Shown: positions 26,354 through 37,874, counted from the stretch's first letter. The stretch: 64,000 nt of DNA from JACCTI01 sp038237435 (GCA_038237435.1 JBBRYT010000012.1:1-64000); one strand, 5' to 3'. Notes: generated by a model not told the origin, from the letters alone. A program made the numbers and translations.

Positions 26354-26391
26354 AGCAGCGAGCGCGCAGATTAAATCACGACAGGTTATGG

Positions 26392-26427
26392 GAACATTAC
26401 CACGGCGGTAATCTTCCGATAATGTTC
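26392..26427. promoter_or_regulatory. nested inverted repeats between divergent genes
   Basis: GAACATTA (26392-26399) pairs with TAATGTTC (26420-26427), and inside it ATTACC (26396-26401) pairs with GGTAAT (26407-26412). The site lies between the divergent response-regulator gene and the exported-protein gene, the natural place for a regulator to act on both. Confidence 0.55.
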
Positions 26428-26483
26428 GGCTTCATAAGGTATGCGTCCGATTCAGTAAGATCGATGCCTAACGAACGACGCAC

Positions 26484-27167
26484 ATGAAAACATATCCTGG
26501 TATTTTAATTGTCCTGCTGACCAGTGCCTTTGCCCTCGGCGGCGAACCGTACAAACCGGCAATCGATCCCGCCAATTTTCAATCGAAGGTGGACAACCCG
26601 TACTTCCCGCTCGTTCCCGGCACGACGTTGAAATACGAGGAGAAAGCCGGCGGCGAGACAGTTGAAAACGAAATCACCGTCATGTCGGACACGAAGATAA
26701 TCATGGGCGTCAAGTGCGTGGTCGTGCACGACGTCGTCACAGAAAAAGGCAAGGTGAAGGAGGACACCTTCGACTGGTACGCGCAGGACAAGCAGGGATC
26801 GGTCTGGTATTTCGGCGAAGAGACGAAGGAGTTCAAAGCTGGCGGCAGTATCAGTCACGAAGGCTCGTGGGAGGGTGGAGTAAAAGGAGCGCAACCGGGA
26901 ATCATCATGCCGGCGGATCCGAAACCGGGTAATCCCTATCGACAGGAATACTCACCGAACAACGCCGAAGACATGGGGCAAGTCGTGGCTACGAACGAAA
27001 CCGTGACGGTGCCCGCGGGTACATTTACCGGTTGTGTGAAGACGAAGGATTGGTCGTTGCTCGAATCTGGTAACGAATACAAGTGGTACGCCAAAGGCAT
27101 CGGCGTCGTGCAAGCGAAAACAACCAAGGGCGAAGTAGAAGCGCTCTTGTCCATTAAACGCCCTTGA
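26484..27167 (+). CDS. exported conserved hypothetical protein
   Basis: A 227-residue protein with a signal peptide (ILIVLLTSAFALGGEP, cleavage near 20). The mature part begins with NPYFPLVPGTTLKYEEK and shows GVKCVVVHDVV, VWYFGEETKEF, and a WYAKGIGVVQAKT end, a beta-rich pattern seen in uncharacterised secreted proteins. It is divergent from the two-component system and overlaps the next gene's start (TGATG). A target of that system is possible but inferred. Confidence 0.7.
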   Translation: MKTYPGILIVLLTSAFALGGEPYKPAIDPANFQSKVDNPYFPLVPGTTLKYEEKAGGETVENEITVMSDTKIIMGVKCVVVHDVVTEKGKVKEDTFDWYAQDKQGSVWYFGEETKEFKAGGSISHEGSWEGGVKGAQPGIIMPADPKPGNPYRQEYSPNNAEDMGQVVATNETVTVPAGTFTGCVKTKDWSLLESGNEYKWYAKGIGVVQAKTTKGEVEALLSIKRP

Positions 27168-27970
27168 TGTTTTCGCGATTGGTCGTGTCGTGGCGGCTGA
27201 TCGTTGCCGCCGCGCTGCTCGCGAGCAGTTCGCCGGTGGCCGCTCGCATTCTGAAAACAAAGCCGTCGCCATCGTCCACCTGGAATCCTTTGTTCCCGCT
27301 CACGATTGGTTCCGCCTTCGAGTTCGAGACAAACAAAGATCAATCGCAATACGACTTCCCCTTTCTCTTGGAATATAACTTCACCCAAACACTCAAGCTG
27401 ACGGTCGAACCACTCGTTAGTCATATTGCCGCCAAGGCAAAAGATGTCCGCACCGTCACTGGGTTAAACGATCTCGAGACATCGTTAGAATACGAATTCC
27501 TCCGCGAGCGAAGATTCCGTCCGGCCTTGACCGCCGAAGGCGGAATCCGCTGGCCTACCCACACCGATCCGGATCTCGGCCAGCGCGGCCGCGATTATAC
27601 TTTCGGGATCATCGCCAGCAAAGATCTGGTCTTTCTCGATCTCGACCTGACGGCGCTCTACACTTTTGTCGGCGACCCGCAGGAAAGCGACACCCTCGAA
27701 GTAGCGCTCGCCGCGCTGGTGCCGTTAAACCACAAGTTCGATATCGAAGCTGAGGTCGTGCACTCGTTCGGCGCCGGCGGAATTCGCGGCCAACCCGGCA
27801 CGCTTTCCGGCGCCGGCGGTGGCGCGACTGGCGCCGATCTCACCGAAGGAACGATCGGTCTCGCCTGGCATGTTAGTAAGCGGCTGAAAGTCGAGACCGG
27901 CGGAATCATTCGAAGCGACCACACCTGGCAGATCGTATTCGCGTGGGAGTTTAGTTTCTCCGGAGAGTAA
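27167..27970 (+). CDS. outer-membrane beta-barrel-like protein
   Basis: A 267-residue protein with a signal peptide (LIVAAALLASSSPVAA). The mature sequence alternates polar and hydrophobic residues through repeated strands, with FPFLLEYNFTQTLKLTVEPLV, LETSLEYEFL and a last strand HTWQIVFAWEFSFSGE whose C terminus is not an aromatic residue. It looks like a transporter-type barrel. ATG at 27167 overlaps the preceding stop, favouring it over the TTG at 27164. Substrate unknown. Confidence 0.65.
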   Translation: MFSRLVVSWRLIVAAALLASSSPVAARILKTKPSPSSTWNPLFPLTIGSAFEFETNKDQSQYDFPFLLEYNFTQTLKLTVEPLVSHIAAKAKDVRTVTGLNDLETSLEYEFLRERRFRPALTAEGGIRWPTHTDPDLGQRGRDYTFGIIASKDLVFLDLDLTALYTFVGDPQESDTLEVALAALVPLNHKFDIEAEVVHSFGAGGIRGQPGTLSGAGGGATGADLTEGTIGLAWHVSKRLKVETGGIIRSDHTWQIVFAWEFSFSGE

Positions 27971-28022
27971 CGACATTCCCGCGTTGCCGTGACGCTGCGC
28001 TCAGGTTAAGTGCGCCTGACGC

Positions 28023-29600
28023 ATGAAGTCATTCTACGACGTCGTTATTCTAGGAGCCGGACACAACGGCCTGGTCGCCGCGAGCTATCTCGGACGCGCT
28101 GGGCTAAGCGTTCTTCTGCTGGAGAAGAATAACTACATCGGCGGCGCTACTACTTCGCAGAAGGTCTTTCCGGATTATGAGGCGAAGCTTTCGCGTTATT
28201 CCTACCTCGTCAGTCTGTTTCCAGAGAAAATCATTCGCGATCTCAGTTTGAATCTAGACTTACGTCGGCGCGCGACGGGTTCGTTCACGCCTTATGTGAA
28301 GGACGGACGGCACAATGGCTTGCTCTTGAGCAACATCGATGAAGAGAAAAGTCGCAAATCGATGCTCGAACTAACTGGCAGTGAGACCGAGTTCGAACAA
28401 ATGAAACGCTTCTATAATTTAGCGCGCATTTTCGCGGAGCATTCTTGGGATAGCATGCTCGAGCCGTTGGTAGCGAAGGAAGATTTTCGCCGGCGCTTCG
28501 ATCGCGATGAGTTGGCCCGTGAAGCGTGGCGCAGCCTGGTGGAAGAGCCGCTCGGTCTCGCGATCGAACGTTCCTTGCAGGACGATTTGGTTCGCGGGCT
28601 GGTTTTGACCGATGGCAAGATCGGTGTCTTCACCGATTCGCACGACAAGTCGTTACTTCAGAACCGCTGTTTCCTTTATCACTTGATCGGGAACAAAACG
28701 GGCGAGTGGAAAGTTCCAGTAGGCGGTATGGGTGCAGTAGTCTCCGAACTGGAAAAAACTGCGCGTGCGAAAGGCGCTGAATTGATGACGAATGTAACTC
28801 TCCGTCGACTCGATTTGGACGGCGCGCAGCGAACCGTTGAATACGAAGTTGATGGGAAGCACCAAAGCGTTGCCGCAAAATTCTTGTTAGTGAACTTCGG
28901 ACGCAACGTCCTTTCGAAGCTCATCAACGAACCCTATCAAGCCGAGGCACATGACGAAGGTTCGGTTTTTAAGATCAACATGTTACTTCGACGTCTCCCC
29001 AGGTTGAAGGCGACCACCTACAATCCCCCCGAAGCTTTTTGCGGGACCTTTCATACCGACGAAGGCTACGAGCAGATGGCGCTTAGTTACGAACAAGCTT
29101 CCCAGGGTCGACTGCCGGACAAGCCGCCGAGCGAAGTTTATTGTCACACTTTGACGGACGACAGCATTCTCTCGCCGGAACTGCGCGCACAAGGATTTCA
29201 CACCATGACGCTCTTCGGCCTCGATACGCCCTGGAGTGTTTTTGCGAAAGAGAACGCGAGGATGCGCGACGCGGCCGAGAAAAAATTCCTCGCTAGTATG
29301 AATCAATGGTTGGAAGAACCGCTCGAAGACTGTCTGGCGGTGGCGCATGATGGAAGTCTTTGTCTGGAAAGCAAAAGCCCGGTCGATATCGAGGACTCGT
29401 TAGGCATGTATCACGGAAACATTTTTCAAAACGCCCCGAGCTTTCCCTTCGCCGAAAAGAAAGAGGATGCCGGAAGCTGGGGTGTGGAGACCGAGTGGAA
29501 AAATGTTTTCCTTTGCGGCTCCAGTGCGCTGCGCGGCGGAGCCGTCAGCGGCATTCCTGGTCACAACGCGGCGATGAAAGTTCTGGCCGTGAAGAACTAG
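28023..29600 (+). CDS. phytoene-dehydrogenase-like FAD oxidoreductase
   Basis: A 525-residue flavoprotein. The N-terminal dinucleotide fold is clear (VVILGAGHNGLVAASYLGRAGLSVLLLEKNNYIGGA), and the C-terminal FAD-closing motif is LCGSSALRGGAVSGIPGHNAA. The closest type is the PYROXD2/CrtI-like group rather than true carotenoid desaturases, and no carotenoid genes are nearby, so substrate is open. The last 4 bases overlap the opposite-strand response regulator stop. It is likely transcribed alone. Confidence 0.88.
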   Translation: MKSFYDVVILGAGHNGLVAASYLGRAGLSVLLLEKNNYIGGATTSQKVFPDYEAKLSRYSYLVSLFPEKIIRDLSLNLDLRRRATGSFTPYVKDGRHNGLLLSNIDEEKSRKSMLELTGSETEFEQMKRFYNLARIFAEHSWDSMLEPLVAKEDFRRRFDRDELAREAWRSLVEEPLGLAIERSLQDDLVRGLVLTDGKIGVFTDSHDKSLLQNRCFLYHLIGNKTGEWKVPVGGMGAVVSELEKTARAKGAELMTNVTLRRLDLDGAQRTVEYEVDGKHQSVAAKFLLVNFGRNVLSKLINEPYQAEAHDEGSVFKINMLLRRLPRLKATTYNPPEAFCGTFHTDEGYEQMALSYEQASQGRLPDKPPSEVYCHTLTDDSILSPELRAQGFHTMTLFGLDTPWSVFAKENARMRDAAEKKFLASMNQWLEEPLEDCLAVAHDGSLCLESKSPVDIEDSLGMYHGNIFQNAPSFPFAEKKEDAGSWGVETEWKNVFLCGSSALRGGAVSGIPGHNAAMKVLAVKN

Positions 29601-30127
29601 ATCGCGGCTTCTTGGTGCGCCACTTGTTGCTGTACCTTCTGCAACTCGAGCACAGTGCGCTGCAGGAATTCGGTCCGCTCGCGCACGCGTTCATCGAGGA
29701 TTTGCTTTTCGTGTTCGAGTTGCCGATGAAGGAAACGGATGCGCAAGGCATTCCTGATTCGCAAAACAACCTCCACATTATCGAAAGGCTTACCGACAAA
29801 ATCAGTGGCGCCACCGGCCAGGGCGTTCTGTTTTGCAAGCGGAGTGACGTCAGCCGTTAGAACGATAATTGGAACGAAGCCGTCCGCTGGGATGGCTTGC
29901 ATCATAGAAGCCATCACCTCAAAGCCACTGAGATGAGGCATGAGCAGGTCGAGCAGCACCAGATCGGGCTGCTCATCGCAGAACATGGCGTGGGCGCGAC
30001 GCGAATCGGTTGTCATGAGGACATTGGAATAACCTTCGCGGACGAGAAGTTTCTCCAGCAGACGCACGTTCGCCATCTCATCATCCACGATCAAAATCTT
30101 GGCGTGCTGCAGAAGTGTGGAATACAT
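29597..30127 (-). CDS. response regulator with coiled-coil tail
   Basis: A 176-residue protein: receiver domain at ~8-128 with Asp residues in ILIVDDEMAN, phospho-acceptor Asp in LVLLDLLMPHLSG near 58, and the KPFDNVEVVLRI end. A charged coiled coil (~130-170) replaces an output domain. Similar receivers precede PAS or HD-GYP outputs in other proteins, so it may act on a partner. It is divergent from the hydrogenase genes, 29 bp away, and could pair with the hybrid kinase at their other end. Confidence 0.88.
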   Translation of the reverse strand: MYSTLLQHAKILIVDDEMANVRLLEKLLVREGYSNVLMTTDSRRAHAMFCDEQPDLVLLDLLMPHLSGFEVMASMMQAIPADGFVPIIVLTADVTPLAKQNALAGGATDFVGKPFDNVEVVLRIRNALRIRFLHRQLEHEKQILDERVRERTEFLQRTVLELQKVQQQVAHQEAAI

Positions 30128-30156
30128 GAGAGGCTCTGATCTCTTAAGCAGTTACC

Positions 30157-31160
<1,004 letters not shown>

Positions 31161-31164
<4 letters not shown>

Positions 31165-32942
31165 GCACGCAAGACTCCGCGCCCTTTTCGGAAAAGTTGG
31201 TCGAGATGTCGTGGGACCCGGTCACGCGCATCATCGGTAGTCTTGGGATTCACACCAAGATCGACTTTCAGAATCGCCGCGTGGTCGAATGCCACAGCAC
31301 CTCGTCGATCTTTCGCGGCTACAGCGTTTTCATGCGCGGAAAAGATCCGCGCGATGCGCATCAAATCACCAGTCGCATCTGCGGAATTTGCGGCGACAAC
31401 CACGCCACCTGCGGAGTTTATGCGCAGAACATGGCCTTCGGTGTGGTCCCGCCGCGCTTGGCGGAATGGATCGTGAATCTCGGCGAAGCCGCGGAGTACA
31501 TGTTCGATCACAATCTCTTTCAGGATAATTTAGTCGGGGTCGATTTCTGCGAACAAATTGTGCGCGAGACAAATCCCGGCGTGCTCGCGCAGGCGGAAAA
31601 AACCGAGGCACCGCACGGAGCAGTACACGGCTTCCGCACGATCGCGGACATCATGCGCGCGCTGAATCCATTTAGTGGTGCCTTCTATTTAGAAGCGCTG
31701 CAAATGAGCCGGCTGACGCGGGAAATGTTTTGCCTGATGGAAGGCCGGCACGCGCATCCTTCAACGCTGTATCCCGGCGGCGTCGGCACCGTCCCGAGCG
31801 TGCAGGTCTTTAACGAATATCTCGTCCGGCTGCTGCGCTACATTGATTTTCTCAAACGTTGCGTGCCTTTGCACGACGATCTCTTCGATTTCTTTTACCA
31901 AGCGCTGCCCGGTTACGAAGAAGTCGGCCGTCGCCGCATCATGCTGGGCTGCTGGGGTGCGTTCCAGAATCCGGACGCATGCGATTTCCGTTACGAAACG
32001 ATGAGCAACTGGGGACGCGAGATGTTCGTCACGCCCGGCATCGTGATCGACGGAAAATTAATCACGACCGATCTGGTCGAAATCAATCTCGGCATTCGCA
32101 TTTTGCTGGGCAGCTCGTTTTACGAAGATTGGAAAGAAGGCGAAATGTTTGTGACGCACGATCCCTTAGGTAACGCCGTCGATCGTCGCCATCCGTGGAA
32201 TCAAACCACCACGCCCAAACCGCAGAAGCGCGATTTCGCGGGAAATTATTCGTGGGTCATGTCGCCGCGTTGGTTCGACAAGGCGAGTGGCCAACATCTC
32301 GCTCTCGACACCGGCGGCGGCCCGCTCGCGCGTTTTTGGGTCACGGCGCTCGCCGGCAAAGTCGACATCGGTTACGTGAAATCGACCGGTCAGAGCGTGA
32401 AAATCAATTTGCCGAAAACCGCAAATCACGAAGCGACGGAATACGAATGGCGCATTCCGAAATGGAGCAACACGCTAGAGCGCGATCGCGCGCGCACCTA
32501 TTTTCAAGCATACGCGGCGGGAGCGGCCTTGTACTTTATAGAAGAGGCTTTGAAGGACGTGCACGCGGGGCGCACGAAGGTTTGGAACGAATTCAAAGTA
32601 CCGCAGGAAGCGATCGGCTGCGGATTTCATGAAGCGGTGCGCGGCCTTCTCTCGCATCATCTCGTTATCCGCAAAGGTCGCATCGCCAATTATCATCCGT
32701 ATCCGCCTACGCCGTGGAACGGCAGTCCGCGCGACTCGTTTGGCACCCCGGGTCCTTACGAAGATGCGGTCATGAACTCACCGATTTTCGAAGAGAATGG
32801 CCCAGAGAAATTCAAAGGCATCGATATCATGCGGACCGTGCGCAGCTTCGATCCCTGCATGCCGTGCGGTGTGCACATGTATGTCGGGAACGGTAAAGTA
32901 ATTCAGACGCGGCATGCGCCGATGTTTGGCGCGCAAGGATGA
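31161..32942 (+). CDS. hhyL: [NiFe] hydrogenase large subunit, high-affinity type (group 1h)
   Basis: A 593-residue nickel-iron subunit. The L1 motif RICGICGDNH has Cys74 and Cys77; the L2 motif DPCMPCGVH has Cys566 and Cys569 and ends with His572, leaving a 21-residue tail normally removed by a maturation protease. GTG at 31161 overlaps the small-subunit stop by 4 bp (GTGA), so the pair are coupled; the frame is open further upstream only through the small-subunit region. No hyp maturation genes are in the window. The next gene overlaps its stop (ATGA). Confidence 0.93.
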
Positions 32943-34714
32943 GTGAGCCTAACGAGGCCTTGCGGCCGGATATTCCCGAAGGAATGGAATCGGTTGGCGT
33001 TTTGCTCGAGTTAGCGCGCGCTTTTGCTCCTAGTTTCCAACTGCCTACGCTAGTTTCGACGCCACCGATCGCGGGCGGCGCAGCACCCTCGGAAGATCGT
33101 GTGCGTAAAGCCGAGGCGCGCTACCAGACTTTGGTCGAGCAAATACCGGCGGTTACTTTCATGGCCTCGTTTGAGAATGGGCTCAGCGAAATTTACGTGA
33201 GTCCGCACATCGAGACACTCCTCGGCTACACCGCGCGCGAATGGATCGACGATCCGATTCTCTGGTATCAGCGATTGCATCCGGAAGATAAGCAACGCTG
33301 GAACGAAGAATTTTCCCGCACCGTTTCCTGGGCGGAACCGTTTAAGGCTGACTATCGTTTTATCGCCAAGGATGGCCGCGTCGTTTGGATTCACGGCGAA
33401 GCGAGAGTAGTTCGTGATGAGCTCGATCAACCATCCTTCGTCCAAGGCATCGGCTTCGACATCACGGAGCTGAAGAATGCCGAAGAGGTTCTGCATCGTT
33501 CGCGTGAAGAGTTAGAAGAGCTGGTCGCAGCGCGAACCCGGGAGCTGGCCACGGTTAACAAATCGTTGCAGACAGCGAAGGACGAGGCGGAGGCAGCGAA
33601 TCGCGGGAAGAGCGAATTTCTTTCGCGCATGAGTCACGAACTGCGCACGCCTCTCAATGCTATCCTCGGTTTCGGTCAACTATTGCAAGCGGATGTCACG
33701 GCCGCCGACGCTCCGGAAAGTGTCGAGCACATCCTGCGCGCGGGCCGTCACTTGTTAGGCCTGATCAACGAAGTGCTCGATCTTGCGGGCATTGAAGCCG
33801 GCCGCATTTCGCTTTCACTCCAGCCGGTCGATATTGGGGAGGCGGCAAAGCAGACGATCGAATTAGTGCGGCCGCTGGCGGTCGCGCGCGGAATTCAAAT
33901 CACCGTGACGAAAAGCGATGACCGTGTTTGCGCCGACGAGCAACGGCTCAAACAAGTGCTGCTCAATCTGCTTTCCAACGCCATTAAGTACAATCGCGAA
34001 CGTGGCAGCGTGACGATCTCTTTCGTGCAAACAAAGTCAGATCGTCTGCGAATCAACCTGCGTGATACCGGTCCCGGCCTCGCGCCGGAAGACATCCAAA
34101 TGTTGTTCGTGCCGTTCCAGCGTTTGCAGGCAGAAAACGCCATCGAAGGCACAGGTCTCGGCCTGACGGTTTGTAAACGACTGGTGAATTTGATGGATGG
34201 CGACATCGGTGTGGAAAGCGTGGTGGGCGAGGGAAGCACCTTCTGGGTAGAACTTCCTCTGACCGAGAAAGCGGCCGCTAGCATTACGCGCAATGGCGAT
34301 GACTCGTTAGGCAAAGAAATCGCGCCTGTGCAAAGTTGCAGCGTGCTCTACATCGAAGACAATCTTTCCAACCTGCGCCTGATCGAACGCCTCTTGTTGC
34401 GCCGCGCGGAAATGAAATTTCTTGGTGCGACCCACGGTGCCGAGGGTTTGCAATTAGCGCGCGAACATCAGCCCGACGTCATTCTGCTCGACCTGCAATT
34501 ACCCGATATTTCGGGCGAGAAGGTCCTGGCGGAGTTGCGCACCGATCCGATAACAGCATCGATACCGGTCATAATGATCAGCGCTGATGCCGCGGGCGAT
34601 CAGGCCAAGCGCATGACTGCCGCGGGCGCGCACGCTTATCTGACAAAGCCGCTCGACTTGCGAGAATTTTTCCTCGCGATCGAAGCGGCGGTCAAGGATC
34701 CGACCAAGACGTGA
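32939..34714 (+). CDS. PAS-domain hybrid histidine kinase
   Basis: A 591-residue soluble hybrid kinase. PAS domain at ~58-180 (TLVEQIPAVTFMASFENGLSEI...IHGEARVV), coiled coil ~182-222, phospho-acceptor His233 in MSHELRTPLN, ATPase domain ~335-450 with NLLSNAIKYNRERG and GTGLGLTVCK, and a receiver domain at ~468-585 with VILLDLQLPDISG and ISADAAG. No membrane helix is visible, so it senses a cytoplasmic signal. The ATG overlaps the hydrogenase large-subunit stop, so it is translated with the enzyme: redox or H2-linked sensing is a reasonable inference. Confidence 0.92.
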   Translation: MSEPNEALRPDIPEGMESVGVLLELARAFAPSFQLPTLVSTPPIAGGAAPSEDRVRKAEARYQTLVEQIPAVTFMASFENGLSEIYVSPHIETLLGYTAREWIDDPILWYQRLHPEDKQRWNEEFSRTVSWAEPFKADYRFIAKDGRVVWIHGEARVVRDELDQPSFVQGIGFDITELKNAEEVLHRSREELEELVAARTRELATVNKSLQTAKDEAEAANRGKSEFLSRMSHELRTPLNAILGFGQLLQADVTAADAPESVEHILRAGRHLLGLINEVLDLAGIEAGRISLSLQPVDIGEAAKQTIELVRPLAVARGIQITVTKSDDRVCADEQRLKQVLLNLLSNAIKYNRERGSVTISFVQTKSDRLRINLRDTGPGLAPEDIQMLFVPFQRLQAENAIEGTGLGLTVCKRLVNLMDGDIGVESVVGEGSTFWVELPLTEKAAASITRNGDDSLGKEIAPVQSCSVLYIEDNLSNLRLIERLLLRRAEMKFLGATHGAEGLQLAREHQPDVILLDLQLPDISGEKVLAELRTDPITASIPVIMISADAAGDQAKRMTAAGAHAYLTKPLDLREFFLAIEAAVKDPTKT

Positions 34715-34817
34715 ACAAAATAAACACGCGATACCGTTTTGGCTTGGGCTGCCAAGAGCTTTGCCCCAGACTTTCGGAAGCAAGGCTAGGCCAAACAAAA
34801 TACGGTTGTGACTAACG

Positions 34818-37436
34818 ATGAGAACGAACTCAACAATTTCTGAATCAGGACTCGTTAGCTTAAAGCTTACACTTGCCTTAGCTCTTTGTTCGCTAGGTTT
34901 TGGGTTAGCGACAGTAGCCTTGCTTCCTTCCAAGCCCAGGCCAGCAAGTAAAGGAGAGTTAGCCCGCGTCGCAGAGCTAAGAGAAGCGCGCATCAACCCG
35001 GCGCGCATACCTACCCGTCCTTGGGAAGTTCAGCGAGTAACTCCGAATGCTAACGCGGGACCCACCTCCGGAATCTCCTTTGGTCATCCTGTTATAAGCG
35101 GTATCGCCGGCGTTGGTTTCGAACAGGACCTACAGCTTGATCCCTCCAATCCCAATCGTCTTTATACAAGCGCGCCTGGCACCGCCGGGGCCGACCTGAG
35201 CTGGATTTGGCGCTCCCTCGATGCCGGCAAGACCTTCAAATGGGTTCCAGCTGCTGCTCCGTTCACCGGAAAGATAACGACTTTGCCGCTCTGTAATGGC
35301 GGGGGCGATACTGAGCTGGCGGTTGATTCTGCCGGTCATCTTTATTTCAACGATCTGACGCTGGCGAATTTCAGCACTTATCGTTCAGACGACTTCGGAT
35401 TGACTTTCACCTGTAGTAATGCCGGCGTGCCCGATACGGCGGTAGATCGACAATGGTATGCGGTGGATGGAGACCCAACTAACGGCGGTAATATCTACCT
35501 AACGAATGATGAAATTGGGCCTGGCTCTCCCATCTGCGGTAGCAGCGTTGGTAATAACGTCCTTGTTATGTATCGCTCACCCGCCAGTGGTGCGGTAGGC
35601 ACTACTGCTGGGATTGCCTTCGGGCCAGCCAATAAGGTTTCCGCTGCCGGAAGTTGCGACGAAGCGATTATGGGTAACAACGAGCTTAGTCCGATAGCTA
35701 CTACTTTGGGGCAACCTGATGGCTTGGGCGGCTATGCTACCCTGACAACGCCGGTCAAGCATATCTATGTTGTGCATGATAACGCCGCCTTAGACAAGAT
35801 CCTCGTCGGCCGTTGTTTTCCGGTGGCTTTCGACGCGCTGCCTTTGCCGAATGTCAGCGACCCGAGCGGACTTAATTGTACTGATCTTCTTGTAGCTAAT
35901 TTGGGAGCGAATCAAAAAACAGGTGGAGACTTTCCTACTATGGCGATTGATAAGGCTGGCAACCTCTACGCGGTCTGGGAACAAGCGACGATCGATGGCA
36001 GCGGCAACGTGATTGGCGATACCTTGCTTAAGTATTCCTACTCGACCGATCAGGGCAACACTTGGGCAACGTCGATTCAAATAGATACTTCTGGTTCGGC
36101 CGATGGCGTTTTGCATAACAACGTCTTTGCCTGGGTCGCAGCCGGCGATGATGGCCGAGTCAACATTGCCTGGTACGGCACGCCCGGTCTTGCTAATCCC
36201 AACGATCAAACTTGTGGCGTGAACGCGCCGATGGCCCCGGCGCAGGGCAAGAACATCAACGGACCGGATGCTGCTACTGGCGCGACCTGGAGTTTGTGGC
36301 TGGTTCAGACTTTGAATGGTCACGCGGCCGCGCCTACCTTTACCGCGCCGATTCGGGCTAGCTCGCATCATACCCATCGGGGTACCATCCAGACCTTGCT
36401 GGGCGGGCAATGCGGCGACCGCACCCTGGGTGATTTCCTGCAACTACGCACCGGCGCACAAGGTGAAGCACAGATTGGTTACGCCGATTCGAATAACATC
36501 GATGAAGTTCTTGCACCGCATGGAATGTTCGTGAGGCAGAACGGTGGCCCCGGACTATTCGCCGCGCCTTCGCCCGTAAGTATTTCCGGAATAGCACCCT
36601 TCAATGCGGCGTCCGATCCGACTGGCGACGCCAAATATGAAGCAGCCAACGCCAGCAGCGCTAGCATGGCGCAACTCGATATCGTTAGGTCTAGTATCGC
36701 GAAGGTCACGACCTCGCCATGCACTGTCGGAGCGCCTTGTTACAAGGTCGAGATGCAGTTGAACAACTTGAGCTTGGCGCCAAGTACACTGCAGGACCCG
36801 GATACCGACCTGGTTTGGCTGACTCAGTGGTTCATTCCATCAACGACAGATCCGGCGGGTGGGAAAAATTTCTTCGTCTATGCGGAGTCTAATAACGGCG
36901 CTGCCTTGCAATGCTTCGACGGCGAAAATGCCGAAGAATCCACCGGCGGCGGCGTCACTATGACCTATCCCGGTGCGGTGCAACTTGCCGCCCCAAATTG
37001 TCAGTCTGTCCTGGGACCAAACGGGTCGATCACGATCTATGTTCCGCTCTCCGACGTGAACGAGGCGGGTCCAATCGATAATCGGCTCCATGAAGTAACA
37101 GCTAGCACGATGACGCTAGGCCAGCCGGCCAACACCGTCCCTGCCTTTGGTGGAATAGGCGGTTCCCCTTTCAATCTTATCGACGTCGTTCAACCCTATA
37201 TCTTCGATCCCACGGAATTGAAGATCACCAACATCACCCGCCTAACGAATGGTCATATCCTGCTCGATTGTCTCGGCGCCGCCAATTTTTCCAACACCAT
37301 CGAGTATTCGCCCGACCTCGTCACCCCATTCACCTTCCTTGGCAGGGTGATAGCAGGTCCCACTGGCTTCTTCCAATTCGAAGACGCCGACGCGACCAAT
37401 CTGACGAAACGCTTCTACCGGCTTACCTTGCCCTGA
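34818..37436 (+). CDS. large secreted BNR/propeller-like protein
   Basis: An 872-residue exported protein. An N-terminal hydrophobic signal/anchor lies at ~15-36. Several Asp-box-like and propeller strands follow (IWRSLDAGKTFKWV, STYRSDDFGLTF, YSTDQGNTWATS) with paired cysteines, consistent with an exported fold. The C-terminal ~60 residues (NGHILLDCLGAANFSNTIEYS...FFQFEDADA...RFYRLTLP) match the end of the NHL protein at 57705-59006, a verrucomicrobial secreted-protein tail. The base composition is milder in GC than its neighbours. Function unknown. Confidence 0.75.
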   Translation: MRTNSTISESGLVSLKLTLALALCSLGFGLATVALLPSKPRPASKGELARVAELREARINPARIPTRPWEVQRVTPNANAGPTSGISFGHPVISGIAGVGFEQDLQLDPSNPNRLYTSAPGTAGADLSWIWRSLDAGKTFKWVPAAAPFTGKITTLPLCNGGGDTELAVDSAGHLYFNDLTLANFSTYRSDDFGLTFTCSNAGVPDTAVDRQWYAVDGDPTNGGNIYLTNDEIGPGSPICGSSVGNNVLVMYRSPASGAVGTTAGIAFGPANKVSAAGSCDEAIMGNNELSPIATTLGQPDGLGGYATLTTPVKHIYVVHDNAALDKILVGRCFPVAFDALPLPNVSDPSGLNCTDLLVANLGANQKTGGDFPTMAIDKAGNLYAVWEQATIDGSGNVIGDTLLKYSYSTDQGNTWATSIQIDTSGSADGVLHNNVFAWVAAGDDGRVNIAWYGTPGLANPNDQTCGVNAPMAPAQGKNINGPDAATGATWSLWLVQTLNGHAAAPTFTAPIRASSHHTHRGTIQTLLGGQCGDRTLGDFLQLRTGAQGEAQIGYADSNNIDEVLAPHGMFVRQNGGPGLFAAPSPVSISGIAPFNAASDPTGDAKYEAANASSASMAQLDIVRSSIAKVTTSPCTVGAPCYKVEMQLNNLSLAPSTLQDPDTDLVWLTQWFIPSTTDPAGGKNFFVYAESNNGAALQCFDGENAEESTGGGVTMTYPGAVQLAAPNCQSVLGPNGSITIYVPLSDVNEAGPIDNRLHEVTASTMTLGQPANTVPAFGGIGGSPFNLIDVVQPYIFDPTELKITNITRLTNGHILLDCLGAANFSNTIEYSPDLVTPFTFLGRVIAGPTGFFQFEDADATNLTKRFYRLTLP

Positions 37437-37439
37437 GTC

Positions 37440-37874
37440 TCACTTTTCTCGAAGCTCGATCGTCTTGGCGTAGCGATCGATCCAGCGCACAGCTTCAGCC
37501 GTAGGATCGGTTGTTATTATACAACCTTGGATACGTTGGACAGGGACGTTGCTATGTCGGTAAGGTTCCGCCAAGGACTCATAGTCCTTTGTATCCAGCT
37601 GCCTTAGTCCGAAGAGCGCATACATCCGTCCGGCCGCGCTACCTTCATGCAGGATCTTTCGCAATTGTTCCGCTCCATTCTTTTCGCGCTCAATCTCTCG
37701 CAAGGCTAACTCTGCGCGAGTCGTCGTTCCCGCTACTCCTATACCGCCAATGGCAAACTCCGACGCGGACTTTACGCACTCGGAGGCGTTGGTAGCGCCC
37801 CTGGTAACGGCCATTGGTAGAAGGCCAACGAACAAAGCGACAAGCTGGATTGTGTTAATAGTCGTTAGCTTCAA
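37440..37874 (-). CDS. exported hypothetical protein
   Basis: A 144-residue protein from a TTG, with a signal peptide (TIQLVALFVGLLPMAVTRG) and two cysteines in the mature part (ASECVK, QGCIITTD). Residues ~85-140 are helical and HEAT-like (GRMYALFGLRQLDTKDYESLA). No family recognised. The TTG overlaps the VOC stop (TTGA), so it is last in that operon; its own stop is only 3 bp from the convergent secreted-protein gene. Confidence 0.6.
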   Translation of the reverse strand: MKLTTINTIQLVALFVGLLPMAVTRGATNASECVKSASEFAIGGIGVAGTTTRAELALREIEREKNGAEQLRKILHEGSAAGRMYALFGLRQLDTKDYESLAEPYRHSNVPVQRIQGCIITTDPTAEAVRWIDRYAKTIELREK

